The notes under the pieces: model-generated
Seen by the model: only the letters and a program-made list of their open reading frames with translations
Told to the model about the DNA's origin: nothing
Database searches by the model: none
Origin: an uncultured Mobiluncus sp.
GTDB taxonomy: Bacteria > Actinomycetota > Actinomycetes > Actinomycetales > Actinomycetaceae
Length of the DNA: 55,792 nucleotides
Assembly (NCBI RefSeq): GCF_947254095.1
Contig: NZ_CAMYBV010000013.1
Location: 1-55,792, forward strand
Direction of reading: 5' to 3'
Shown here: in pieces, positions 25,911 through 33,961 of the stretch
Numbering within the stretch: the stretch's first letter is position 1
Layout: each line of letters opens with the position of its first letter
Position numbers and translations under genes: made by a program

Positions 25911-27623
25911 TTACGCTGTCTGAGATTCTGTGGAAGAGCCGCTGGGTTGTTTGGTGTGACCAGACTGGTTCTTCTGGGGTGTGGGCTTGTTAGCACCCTG
26001 AGGAGAGTCGGACGTCTCACCAGCCTGTTTCACCGGAACGTCGTTAATCCGGTAGCCGTACTTGACATGGTTGTATTCCTTGGAGGCGTCGATGGTGATG
26101 GTCTTGGTGTTAACCGGTGGGTACAGAACCGGAACAGTCCACTTTTCACCTGGTTTCAACAGCGGAATGGCGCCTAGGCTTCCGCCCGTCACCACTCCGT
26201 GTATATTTTCCCCGTTAATTCCGATACGCGGATATTCCAACGGCACGGTACGCGCCGAACCGCGCAGAATATCAGGCCCGTAGAAGACAGAGCTGATATT
26301 GGTAGTCGTCTCTTCCGGGCGATGAAAGCCGCCCAGGTTCAAAGACATAGAGACAACCTGGTCAACGGCTTCCACCGTGAATGTCACCAGGGTGTAGTTC
26401 GGGTAGGCCACGGCCTCGGAGGTGGAGACTTGCACATACTGGGGCTTACTGGCTTCACTGCGGCTGACATTGTAAAGCACTGCCTTGGGCCAATCAGATT
26501 CCTGGGCATACGGGGCAGGCATTTCCGCGCTGGTCGCCTGCAGTTCGAGTATTTCCTTTTTAACCGGAGTGTTAATGGAAACTTGCACCCGTCGGTTCTT
26601 TGCCCGCGAAGCATCGTCAGTGTTCGGCACGGCCGGTTGCGTCTCGCCTTTGCCCGAAGCACTGAAAGTGAAGCCGGACAACTCCGATTTGCCTTCCAGC
26701 ACAGCCTTCACCGCGTTCGCCCGATTTTCACTCAACACCTGGTTGCCCACGTTCGTATCCGGCACGTTATCGGTGTGACCCACGATAGTTACCTCACCCG
26801 GCTCGTGTGTCGCCAACGTTTTCGCCAAGTCGTCCAAGGTCGCCTGGGCTTCGGGCTTAATGTCCCATTTGCCGGAATCAAAGAATACGTCGGCAGCCAA
26901 AGTCACGTCCAGGCTCTTTGAACTCGAAGCCACGTCCATGCCCGGAACTATGGTGAAAGCCGAGTACTCCCCGTGGTTATCTTTTGCTGCCTTGTCGGGC
27001 AGGCTATCCAAAGCTTTTTGCAACGACTTCGGGGCTTGGGCGGCGTCTTGGACCGGAACAGCGTAGGCGAAACCGATGAGGCCCAAATCCACCCCGACTG
27101 TGCCCGGATCATCGCCGATGTCCCCGAAGGGTACCAGGACGCTTTCGGAAATCGGATCCCCCTCCTTGCCGCTGAAACTGCTGCTCCCCTTCTGGGTCCC
27201 ATCCTGTTTGACGTAGGGAACGTGTTCTTGGTCGTCGCGCCAGGGTTCAAAAACCTCGGTGTCCGTCAACAGATACATCCCCGAATATTCCTTTTGCGCA
27301 GGGTAATCCGGGGTGGTGAGAGCCGTACCGACACTGCCTCTCACCATGGCAGAGTTCACGTCATCGATGCCCACCGTGAGCGCCAGCGCCGAATTGCCGT
27401 TATCCAGCCGATACAGCGGGCCTACCTGAGCCCACATGGAACCGGCCTCAAAGTCAGCTTTCAGGTCGACTGCGCCTGGTAAGCTTTGCGGCGCCTCTTT
27501 ACTGGCCGAAGAGTCAGTCTTGGCTGGTTTTGGGGTATCTTTCCCGCTGTGTACACACCCCGTCAACGCCAGCGCCGCCACGAAGGTCGCCGCCACCAGC
27601 GTCCTCAAACCACGTTTCACCAT
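25911..27623 (-). CDS. OmpA-domain lipoprotein
   Basis: 570 aa, exported: from the ATG at 27623 a lipoprotein signal peptide (MVKRGLRTLVAATFVAALALTGC) ends in the lipobox LTGC, so Cys23 is lipid-anchored to the membrane. Residues ~60-220 form a region of unknown fold. An OmpA/MotB-type domain follows (VFFDSGKWDIKPEAQ, VGHTDNVPDTNVGNQVLSENRANAV, then NRRVQVSI), which binds peptidoglycan stem peptides. The C-terminal ~220 residues contain another beta-rich domain of unknown role and a Gln/Ser/Thr-rich tail. In a Gram-positive cell this would tether membrane to wall. A longer reading (16 residues more) is rejected because the signal peptide fits the later ATG. Confidence 0.88.
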   Translation of the reverse strand: MVKRGLRTLVAATFVAALALTGCVHSGKDTPKPAKTDSSASKEAPQSLPGAVDLKADFEAGSMWAQVGPLYRLDNGNSALALTVGIDDVNSAMVRGSVGTALTTPDYPAQKEYSGMYLLTDTEVFEPWRDDQEHVPYVKQDGTQKGSSSFSGKEGDPISESVLVPFGDIGDDPGTVGVDLGLIGFAYAVPVQDAAQAPKSLQKALDSLPDKAAKDNHGEYSAFTIVPGMDVASSSKSLDVTLAADVFFDSGKWDIKPEAQATLDDLAKTLATHEPGEVTIVGHTDNVPDTNVGNQVLSENRANAVKAVLEGKSELSGFTFSASGKGETQPAVPNTDDASRAKNRRVQVSINTPVKKEILELQATSAEMPAPYAQESDWPKAVLYNVSRSEASKPQYVQVSTSEAVAYPNYTLVTFTVEAVDQVVSMSLNLGGFHRPEETTTNISSVFYGPDILRGSARTVPLEYPRIGINGENIHGVVTGGSLGAIPLLKPGEKWTVPVLYPPVNTKTITIDASKEYNHVKYGYRINDVPVKQAGETSDSPQGANKPTPQKNQSGHTKQPSGSSTESQTA

Positions 27624-27676
27624 GAATCGCCAGCTTTCCGTAGTAGTCACACTCAATTTGCAGATTAACAAGCTAA

Positions 27677-27705
27677 AGTATAATCCCGGTTTTCAACCGG
27701 TTAAT
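27677..27705 (-). promoter_or_regulatory. Candidate promoter of the OmpA-domain lipoprotein gene, with inverted repeat
   Basis: TATACT (27677-27682, minus strand) with a poor -35 (ATTAAC, 17 bp away). The spacer holds a perfect inverted repeat CCGGTT-N3-AACCGG (27686-27700), which may be an operator or a stem at the end of the SRP RNA unit. Confidence 0.35.
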
Positions 27706-27743
27706 TTCATGTAAAAGTATCCGCGGATGCCGGGAAAATAAAC

Positions 27744-27828
27744 GTTCCCCGCGCACCCGACAGGGAGCCCTTATCCTTGCTGTCTTCCGACCCTGGGGAG
27801 GTTCAGACTATGCCGTCACGCGGGGAAC
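27744..27828 (-). ncRNA. ffs: Signal recognition particle RNA (small bacterial, 4.5S type)
   Basis: 85 nt on the minus strand. The ends pair perfectly (GTTCCCCGCG with CGCGGGGAAC). The middle contains the helix-8 signature CAGGGTCGGAAGACAGCAAGG: a GGAA tetraloop closed by GTC/GAC and the asymmetric AGCA bulge that binds Ffh. Actinobacterial SRP RNAs read very similarly here. A T-rich stretch follows the 3' end. The gene starts 10 bases after the stop of the upstream protein gene. This RNA targets nascent membrane proteins to the translocon. Confidence 0.88.
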
Positions 27829-27834
27829 AAGACT

Positions 27835-27840
27835 ATTCTA
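27835..27840 (-). promoter_or_regulatory. Candidate -10 box of SRP RNA
   Basis: TAGAAT, 6 bases before the RNA 5' end. It includes the TAG stop codon of the upstream gene (27838-27840). No good -35 was found. Confidence 0.35.
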
Positions 27841-28650
27841 CTTGGCGGCCGCCAGAATTAGGAATTCTCCAGCCACGACCATTCCGGGGCGGGGACGTCC
27901 CGCAATGTCGCCTTCAGCCACGCACACGCTGAGGGGGAATCCCGCCGCAACCTCCAAAACCCAGAAGTTTTCCCCCGTCAGGGTGTTGGAATGCATCTCT
28001 GCGGCTGTAACTTTCGCAGCCAGCACGGCTCCGGCGTGTGCACCCTGCTTTTGCAAAACGGAAACAGCCCCGGTCGAAATAAAGGTCGGCAGGGTGTCTT
28101 CCGGGGCGCGCTGCGGTCCCTCTAGAGCCGCGCCGAAAATTTTGGCGGTCTGACTCGCCGCGTAACTCCCCACGTTTTCGTACAGTTCGACCCGCTGCGC
28201 TAGGGCGGAAATCCCCAGTTTACCGGCGTTGGCACGTCCGGGCTCGTGCCCCAGCCCGGCTCGCATCGCCACGCACGCCTTGCCCACAGAACGCTCCGTC
28301 CCCCCTTGTGCGTCAACTATGTCAACCAAAGCAAAACGGTCTGCCATCTCGACCCAGCGCGCGTCCACTGCGGCGCTGGCGTTGAAATCCTGGTGGATAT
28401 CCGCAATCTTTTCCGCAACCACGTCAAACACGGCGACCGCGCCGGAACGATCCACGTATTGGAACGTGCCGTTTTCCATGTCCCCCACCACCGGGGTGCA
28501 TTGGTCAGCCGCTTGGGCCAAAATTTCGTCGGCTCGTTGCTCAGTGGTCATCTCAAAGCCCACAGCCCGCCAGGTCGGTCCAATGGTAAAGACTTTTGTG
28601 CCGCCCTCACCGTTGGATAGGCCCAAAGCGTTTTCACCCGCCACACTCAT
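27838..28650 (-). CDS. Conserved-looking cytoplasmic protein of unknown function
   Basis: 270 aa; I do not recognise the family. There is no signal peptide and no membrane segment, composition is Ala/Val/Gly/Glu-rich and codon use resembles its neighbours. The ATG has GAGGAG at good spacing, so translation is well supported. Repeated beta-alpha-like stretches such as AVFDVVAEKIADIHQDF and the C-terminal NFWVLEVAAGFPLSVCVAEGD suggest a compact mixed alpha/beta fold. It ends 10 bases before the SRP RNA gene and its stop codon overlaps the candidate SRP -10 box. It is divergent from the sulfide:quinone reductase gene with 236 bp between them. Confidence 0.75.
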   Translation of the reverse strand: MSVAGENALGLSNGEGGTKVFTIGPTWRAVGFEMTTEQRADEILAQAADQCTPVVGDMENGTFQYVDRSGAVAVFDVVAEKIADIHQDFNASAAVDARWVEMADRFALVDIVDAQGGTERSVGKACVAMRAGLGHEPGRANAGKLGISALAQRVELYENVGSYAASQTAKIFGAALEGPQRAPEDTLPTFISTGAVSVLQKQGAHAGAVLAAKVTAAEMHSNTLTGENFWVLEVAAGFPLSVCVAEGDIAGRPRPGMVVAGEFLILAAAK

Positions 28651-28767
28651 GGTTCGCTCCTCATCAGCTGCTCACGGTTTTCCCCGGTTTACCTTCGGGA
28701 TTCTCTGAATTTCAAGTCTAAACCACAAGCGGGGGCGAAGCCGGTAAATCCACACTGATTTTCAAGC

Positions 28768-28773
28768 TATAAT
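28768..28773 (+). promoter_or_regulatory. Candidate -10 box for sqr
   Basis: Perfect TATAAT in the 236-bp divergent gap, ~115 bases before the sqr ATG. No matching -35 was found. Nothing else was recognised in the leader. Confidence 0.3.
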
Positions 28774-28886
28774 AAGCCTTGGTCGTGCAGTGTCGGACGT
28801 CCCGCTTTCGGCGCGGACTTACCGCCCGCTCAACGATTTTCTGAGGCACTGCTGAGGGACCGCAACAGATTAAGGAAGTTATTACT

Positions 28887-30353
28887 ATGGCAAGAGTTGT
28901 CGTGTTAGGTGCGGGTATTTCCGGTCATACCGCCGCCATGCATCTGCGTCGCAAGTTGTCGCGGCGCAATCATGAAGTCGTGGTCATTTCCCCGCGCGCC
29001 AACTGGAACTGGGTTCCCTCCAATATTTGGGTGGGCACCGGAAAAATGAAGAAGAAGGAAGTGGTGTTCCCCCTCGCCCCGCTCTATAGGCGCAAGGGGG
29101 TCATTTTTCATCAGGCGGCCGCGAAAGTTATCTATCCCGAGGGTCGCGGCGATGATGCGCAGCCCCAGGTCGAGATAGAGTTTACGGGGGGCAAAAACAA
29201 AGGTCGGCGAGCTTTGGTGCATTATGACTACCTCATCAACGCGACCGGCCCGAAGCTGAACTTTGCCGCCACTCCGGGTTTGGGCCCGGATTGCGGCAAC
29301 ACGTATTCGGTTTGCACTCCTGACCACGCCGAACAGGCCGGGGTCGAGTTTCAGAAAATCGTCCAAGAGATTAAAGAGACCGGGACGCCCAAGCGATTCG
29401 TGATTGGAACCGGCAACGGCGGGTGTACCTGCCAGGGCGCCGCTTTTGAGTACTGTTTCAACACTGAATATGACCTGCGTCAAGCGGGGGTTCGGGACCA
29501 GACCGAGGTCGTTTACCTCACCAACGAGGAAAAGCTCGGCGACTTTGGGATGGCCGGCATGCGGTTTAAGGACAACGGCTACTCTACCGACTCCCAGTTG
29601 TGGACGGAATCGCTGTTTCGGGAACGCGGGGTGAAAGCCATCACCGGCGCGGGGGTTCGCGAAGTGCGCCCACACGCTCTGACTTACGAGGATTATGACG
29701 GCAATATGCACGAGTTGTCCTTTGATTTCGCCATGCTGCTCCCGCCGTTTACCGGGGTCGCGCTGGAGGCCAAGAAACCTGACGGGACGTTGATTCCCGA
29801 AATGTTCAACCCGGCTGGATTCATGAAGGTGGACGCGGACTATTCGAAGAAGAGCTCCGCGCAGTGGTCCCACGAGGATTGGCCCAAGACTTACCAGTCC
29901 CCGCTGTATAAAAACATTTTTGCCGCCGGAATTGCTTTTGCACCCCCGCACGGGATTTCTAAACCGCACCAGACTCCCAACGGCACCAACATCACCCCGG
30001 CGCCGCCACGTACCGGAATGCCGTCGGGCTCAATTGGCAAAGAAGTCGCCATGAGCATAGTTGACTTGATTAACCAAGGTCCCGAGGCGAAACTGCATGA
30101 AGCCTCGATGGCGGTGTTGGGGGCGGCTTGCGTAGCCTCGACCGGCACCGGTTTTAAGAAAGGCTCCGCGGCCGCAATGGTAATGTTCCCCATCGTGCCC
30201 AACTATGACAAGTACCCGGATAATGCCGGACGCCACCCCAAACTGAGTTTCGGACGCATCGGCCTGTTCGGGCATTGGACCAAGTTCCTGCTCCACGTGG
30301 GCTTTATCTATAAAGCGAAGTGGAAGCCGTTTTGGTGGATTATCCCCGAGTAG
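28887..30353 (+). CDS. sqr: Sulfide:quinone oxidoreductase family flavoprotein
   Basis: FAD-dependent enzyme of the disulfide-oxidoreductase superfamily, 488 aa, that should oxidise sulfide and pass electrons to the quinone pool at the inner membrane face. The N-terminal dinucleotide motif is VVVLGAGISGHTAAMHL (5-21). A second conserved block, GTGNGGCTCQGAAFEY (174-189), is typical of SQR. Cys143 (SVCTPDHAEQAG) and Cys415 (GAACVAST) are candidates for the redox pair, and Cys180/182 are further conserved cysteines. The C-terminal ~35 residues are amphipathic and Trp-rich (FGHWTKFLL ... KPFWWIIPE), as expected for monotopic membrane binding. The role is probably sulfide detoxification or respiration. 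The ATG has AAGGAAG upstream. Confidence 0.85.
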   Translation: MARVVVLGAGISGHTAAMHLRRKLSRRNHEVVVISPRANWNWVPSNIWVGTGKMKKKEVVFPLAPLYRRKGVIFHQAAAKVIYPEGRGDDAQPQVEIEFTGGKNKGRRALVHYDYLINATGPKLNFAATPGLGPDCGNTYSVCTPDHAEQAGVEFQKIVQEIKETGTPKRFVIGTGNGGCTCQGAAFEYCFNTEYDLRQAGVRDQTEVVYLTNEEKLGDFGMAGMRFKDNGYSTDSQLWTESLFRERGVKAITGAGVREVRPHALTYEDYDGNMHELSFDFAMLLPPFTGVALEAKKPDGTLIPEMFNPAGFMKVDADYSKKSSAQWSHEDWPKTYQSPLYKNIFAAGIAFAPPHGISKPHQTPNGTNITPAPPRTGMPSGSIGKEVAMSIVDLINQGPEAKLHEASMAVLGAACVASTGTGFKKGSAAAMVMFPIVPNYDKYPDNAGRHPKLSFGRIGLFGHWTKFLLHVGFIYKAKWKPFWWIIPE

Positions 30354-30383
30354 CCCCCGACCCACGTAGAGAGGATTTTCATA

Positions 30384-30581
30384 ATGACTGACTTTAGCGC
30401 GTCTCCCACGATTGAGGAACTATGCCCGGCCACCGCCGAACGGATTGCGGCGGCCCCGAACCCTTCCCCGGCGACTTTGCGTCGCCGCCAAAACCCGTTC
30501 CTCCAGCTGTTTTCTTTTGCGAGCTTTAACTGGCGGATTTTGCGCCTGGTGACGATTGCCAAGTTCGGTCCCCAGGACTGA
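30384..30581 (+). CDS. Small protein downstream of sqr, unknown function
   Basis: 65 aa, starting 30 bases after sqr with AGAGAGGATT before the ATG. The N-terminal half is acidic with Pro/Ala (TIEELCPATAERIAAAPNPSPATLRRRQNPF), the C-terminal half is hydrophobic-aromatic (LQLFSFASFNWRILRLVTIAKFG) and could lie on the membrane. Spacing and ribosome binding site suggest co-translation with sqr. I do not recognise it as a named family. Confidence 0.6.
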   Translation: MTDFSASPTIEELCPATAERIAAAPNPSPATLRRRQNPFLQLFSFASFNWRILRLVTIAKFGPQD

Positions 30582-30713
30582 AAAATACCTCCGAGTTCTT
30601 CCCGGAAGCAACACGATTCAACCGACGAACACGCCGCACGTCAAACACGTCAACCACGCCACCCGAGTCAACCAAGTCACCCAAGCATTCTTAGTAGCTG
30701 GCCGAAAAACGCA

Positions 30714-31739
30714 TCAGCCGGCGTAGCCGTTCGGGTTTTGCGACTGCCAATTCCACGAATCTCGGCACATATCGTCCAAACCTAGGCGGGCCTCCCAGCC
30801 CAGCAGTTCCCGCGCCAAACTCGCGTCGGCGTAAACCGTGTCGATGTCTCCCGGTCGGCGCCCGTCAATGACGTAAGGGATAGGTTTGCCGCAGGCTCGC
30901 TCCATCGCATGCAGCAACTCCAGCACCGAATACCCCTGTGAGGTACCCAGGTTTATCGCCTTCGCGCCCCGATGTTTCAGCCCATAATCAATGGCGGCCA
31001 CATGCCCGCGCCCGAGGTCCATGACGTGAATATAGTCGCGCACCCCGGTTCCGTCCGGAGTGTCGTAGTCGTCGCCAAACACGTGCAGTTTTTCGAGCTT
31101 ACCGACGGCGACCTGGGTGATGTAGGGCATGACATTGTTCGGAATGCCCTTAGGATCCTCGCCAATCCGGCCGGAGGGATGCGCCCCGATGGGGTTAAAG
31201 TAGCGTAGCAGCACGGCGGAAAACTCGGGGTCGGCATGGCACACGTCACGCAGCATGATTTCGTTCATCAGCTTGGACCAACCGTAAGGGTTCGTCGCGG
31301 TGCCGGTCGGCATGGTCTCTTTCAGTGGGGACACCCCGTCGGCTCCGTACACGGTGGCGGAAGAGGAAAAAATCATCAGGTGACAGTCGTGGTCCCGCAT
31401 GGCTCGCACCAGGCACAGGGTCGCGTTGAGGTTGTTGTCGTAGTATTCCACCGGCTTGGCCACCGATTCACCCACGGCCTTAAGCCCGGCAAAGTTAATG
31501 ACCCCGTCAATCTGGTGAGCCGCAAAAATACGTTGCAAAGCATCAAGGTCACGCACGTCTTGCTGATAGAACGGGATTGTTTCCCCCACGATTTCTGAGA
31601 CGCGCGTCATCGCTTCCGCGCTGGAGTTATACAGGTTATCGACGCAGACCGCACGGTATCCCGCCTCATAGAGGCAAATCAGCGTGTGTGTACCGATGTA
31701 TCCGGCTCCCCCGGCCACCAGAATGGTTTTATTGCTCAT
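30714..31739 (-). CDS. galE: UDP-glucose 4-epimerase
   Basis: NAD-dependent extended SDR, 341 aa, that interconverts UDP-glucose and UDP-galactose. It shows GGAGYIGTHT (9-18), the catalytic SSATVYG serine and the YGWSK motif (Tyr and Lys). GalE hallmark stretches such as VINFAGLKAVGESV and RYFNPIGAHPSG are present. The start has AAAGGAAAAAA upstream. It probably feeds galactose use or galactose-containing surface polymers. It follows the 51-aa membrane protein and sortase genes on the same strand with a 54-bp gap. Confidence 0.97.
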   Translation of the reverse strand: MSNKTILVAGGAGYIGTHTLICLYEAGYRAVCVDNLYNSSAEAMTRVSEIVGETIPFYQQDVRDLDALQRIFAAHQIDGVINFAGLKAVGESVAKPVEYYDNNLNATLCLVRAMRDHDCHLMIFSSSATVYGADGVSPLKETMPTGTATNPYGWSKLMNEIMLRDVCHADPEFSAVLLRYFNPIGAHPSGRIGEDPKGIPNNVMPYITQVAVGKLEKLHVFGDDYDTPDGTGVRDYIHVMDLGRGHVAAIDYGLKHRGAKAINLGTSQGYSVLELLHAMERACGKPIPYVIDGRRPGDIDTVYADASLARELLGWEARLGLDDMCRDSWNWQSQNPNGYAG

Positions 31740-31793
31740 TTTTTTCCTTTCGTTTTTTCACAAGGGTCCCCGCTGCGTTGGCGGGTTGAGGCG

Positions 31794-31949
31794 CTAGTTC
31801 ACGGTGTTCGGGTTGAGGTTGAAAGTCTCTACCGCCCAAGGGAATCCCCACTGGAACAGCGCGGCCACCACCGCCAGCACCAAAATCGCCATCTCGATGC
31901 AGCGCAGCCACTTCGGGCCAGGCATCACGGCAAACAGCCATTTGTACAT
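31794..31949 (-). CDS. 51-aa membrane protein next to class E sortase
   Basis: Short gene: ATG at 31949, TAG at 31794-31796, GAGAGGAAACCAGA before the start. The protein begins MYKWLFAVMPGPKWLRCIEM, has one transmembrane helix (about 18-36) and the segment FQWGFPWAVE, ending NLNPNTVN. Very similar ~50-residue proteins (MYRWLWRHLPGP...) are found next to class E sortases in other actinobacteria from memory; I know no function. The sortase stop is 17 bases upstream, so they are probably co-translated. It may assist the sortase. Confidence 0.8.
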   Translation of the reverse strand: MYKWLFAVMPGPKWLRCIEMAILVLAVVAALFQWGFPWAVETFNLNPNTVN

Positions 31950-31966
31950 TCTGGTTTCCTCTCTGT

Positions 31967-33436
31967 CTACCCGACCAAGCCCTCAGCCGGCGCGGGGCTG
32001 GCGTCGCCGGGCTTGGCAGTCGCGTTCGGGTCAGCCGCCGGGGCATTGGTCCCGTCTTGTGGACCCTCCGGGGCGGTGCCCTGACCAGCCTGTTTCATTG
32101 CCTCCAACCCTTTGAGCGCGAAAGGCCGGCCCTGCGTGCGCGGCACCCAGTAGGAAAACTTGGAGTACACGATGAATCGCTGGGTGTTGCCATATTCGGG
32201 GTGGCAAGTCGTGAGGGTCATGAGCCGTTCATGCGGGACGGTGTCTTTCGCTTCGTGAGGAACCGGGTAAATCACGTCTCCTTGTGATGGCAGGACTATT
32301 TCGGTTGACGTGACCTGGTAAACCAGCCAGGCTTGGGAGGTTTCGACCACCAGCGGGTCGCCGGTTTGCAGCTCATGGACACGGCGGAACGAGTTTCCGT
32401 AAGAGCGCCGGTGGGCGGCCAAGGCGAAGTTGCCGAGCTCTCCCGGCCCTTGGGTGTCCGTGTAGTGTCCGGCATAGCCCGTGTCCAGCACAGCTTCGTT
32501 CGTGCCCTGCATGATGGGGATAACCATTGAGTCCCAGCGCGGCACGTGCAGGGTGGCAAAAGTCTGGCCTACCGCGGGAATGGTGACGCCAGGAGGCGGG
32601 TCGGTGCGCTGTACTTCGGTCGTGGCGGTCGCGTCGTTCGCGGTGGAGCTTTGGAAAGACTGTACCGCGGCCGCCGTCGCGCCTTGTACCTGCCAGGTCG
32701 TCACGTAGAGCTGCCACACAACGAACAGTCCCAGAACAACCCCGACCGTCAGCATGGTTTGTCCAATCCCGCTCATCACCAGGACCGATACGGGGGTGCG
32801 CCGGCGTTTTGCCGGCGCGGCTGTTTCGTCTGACTCGATTGGTTCGGTGAGCTCAGTTGTCTCGGCGGCCTGTTCCGGGGGACGGTTCGAGGTTTGCGGG
32901 CGGGTTTGTGGTTTTGCCGGGGGTTCACCAGGGGTGAGCGCGGGGTTTGCGGGTCGTGTCGCGGCCGCCGGGGGGCGCGAAGGCGCGGGGGCAAAAGCGG
33001 GGACCGCCGGGTTCGCCGTGCCGGGTACTTGGTGATTCGCTAGGCTCGGCACCGGGGGGTTCGCTAAGCCCGGAATCGGCGGGTTCGCCACATTGCGCGC
33101 CGGTACGCCGGGAGGAACCGGACGGTTAGGCTGGGGCAACGCGGGTCGAGCCGCACCGGAAGTTTCGGCAACAGATTGGAAACCTGCAGGTGGAACCGCC
33201 CTTGTGACCCCTTGTGGAGACACCTGGGGCGGTCGGGCGGACGGCTGCGCCCCGTAAGGAGGGACCCCGGCAGGCTGCGCCATGGGAGGCTGAACCGCGG
33301 GGGGCTGGGCCGCTGGAGGCTGGCTCGACGCGCGAGACAGTGGCGCGGGCGACAGCGGTGCGGCAGACGGTTCCTGAGACTCGCGGCGCTGGCGGCGCGA
33401 GGGAAACCGCTGTGGTACGGGACGCTCTTCACTCAT
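31967..33436 (-). CDS. srtE: Class E sortase
   Basis: Membrane transpeptidase that attaches surface proteins to peptidoglycan, 489 aa. Residues 1-~212 are a proline-rich cytoplasmic stretch with PPAAQPPAVQPP-type repeats, much longer than in typical sortases. One transmembrane helix (about 218-243) follows, then the catalytic domain with His342 (AAHRRSYG), Cys411 in TLTTCHP and Arg420 (QRFIVYS). The TLTTC motif and actinobacterial context indicate class E, whose members recognise LAxTG in place of LPxTG. The only sortase substrate in the window, the giant protein at 38061-53201, ends with LARTG. The Met at 33436 is chosen over a start 12 codons earlier because it has AAGGGG upstream and opens a typical charged N terminus. 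Confidence 0.92.
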   Translation of the reverse strand: MSEERPVPQRFPSRRQRRESQEPSAAPLSPAPLSRASSQPPAAQPPAVQPPMAQPAGVPPYGAQPSARPPQVSPQGVTRAVPPAGFQSVAETSGAARPALPQPNRPVPPGVPARNVANPPIPGLANPPVPSLANHQVPGTANPAVPAFAPAPSRPPAAATRPANPALTPGEPPAKPQTRPQTSNRPPEQAAETTELTEPIESDETAAPAKRRRTPVSVLVMSGIGQTMLTVGVVLGLFVVWQLYVTTWQVQGATAAAVQSFQSSTANDATATTEVQRTDPPPGVTIPAVGQTFATLHVPRWDSMVIPIMQGTNEAVLDTGYAGHYTDTQGPGELGNFALAAHRRSYGNSFRRVHELQTGDPLVVETSQAWLVYQVTSTEIVLPSQGDVIYPVPHEAKDTVPHERLMTLTTCHPEYGNTQRFIVYSKFSYWVPRTQGRPFALKGLEAMKQAGQGTAPEGPQDGTNAPAADPNATAKPGDASPAPAEGLVG

Positions 33437-33549
33437 TCCAACCCCTTGACGCGCGGATAAACCAACGTCCAAATTTTACCAATTTCCAAAGGTTTTGGCT
33501 TACGGTTATCATTAACCTGTTAAGCAATCTTTTGTCACAAGGAGTCATT

Positions 33550-33822
33550 GTGCCCGAATCCAAAAAGCGCAAGCGCGCCTCGAAAGTAGTTAAGTCTGAC
33601 AGCGAGTTGCGTCCCTCGTGGACTGAGGATATGAAACGCTCCCCCAGCTGGTACGCTCCGGCGGCCCTGATTATTATGGGCGTGGGTCTGCTGTGGATTG
33701 TGTTGCACTATATCCTGGCGCAAACTGCGGGGATTAATCTGTTGGGGCTGGGCAACTGGAACATCGCGGTGGGATTCGGCGTCATCATGATCGGTTTCAT
33801 CATGCTGATGTGGTGGAAATAG
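33550..33822 (+). CDS. crgA: Cell division protein CrgA
   Basis: 90 aa, two transmembrane helices (about 34-54 and 69-87) after a basic N terminus (PESKKRKRASKV). The pattern SPSWYAPAALIIMGVGLLWIV and the ending MLMWWK are characteristic of CrgA, which recruits PBPs and stabilises the divisome in actinobacteria. The GTG at 33550 has GGAG five bases upstream; a long in-frame upstream extension overlaps the sortase gene and is rejected. Divergent from srtE with a 113-bp gap. Confidence 0.93.
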   Translation: MPESKKRKRASKVVKSDSELRPSWTEDMKRSPSWYAPAALIIMGVGLLWIVLHYILAQTAGINLLGLGNWNIAVGFGVIMIGFIMLMWWK

Positions 33823-33910
33823 GGCTTTTTTTCTGCTTAATTTTTTATTGCTCGTCAGCTCGTTTTCCGAGCAATAACAGTAACAGCGAAAGCAAATTCG
33901 GGGGAGTGCA

Positions 33911-33950
33911 AAAAAACCGACCGGCAACATCAGCCGCCGGTCGGTTTTTT
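33911..33950. terminator. Bidirectional rho-independent terminator
   Basis: Fifteen-base perfect stem: AAAAAACCGACCGGC (33911-33925) with GCCGGTCGGTTTTTT (33936-33950), loop of 10. A- and T-runs on both sides let it end crgA (+) and the convergent gene at 33962-34393 (-). Confidence 0.92.
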
Positions 33951-33961
33951 GAAGTTTGTTT

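Noticed and set aside
33214..33549. N-terminal extension of crgA
   Set aside because: Antisense to the sortase proline-rich region; the GTG at 33550 has GGAG upstream and the product has CrgA length.
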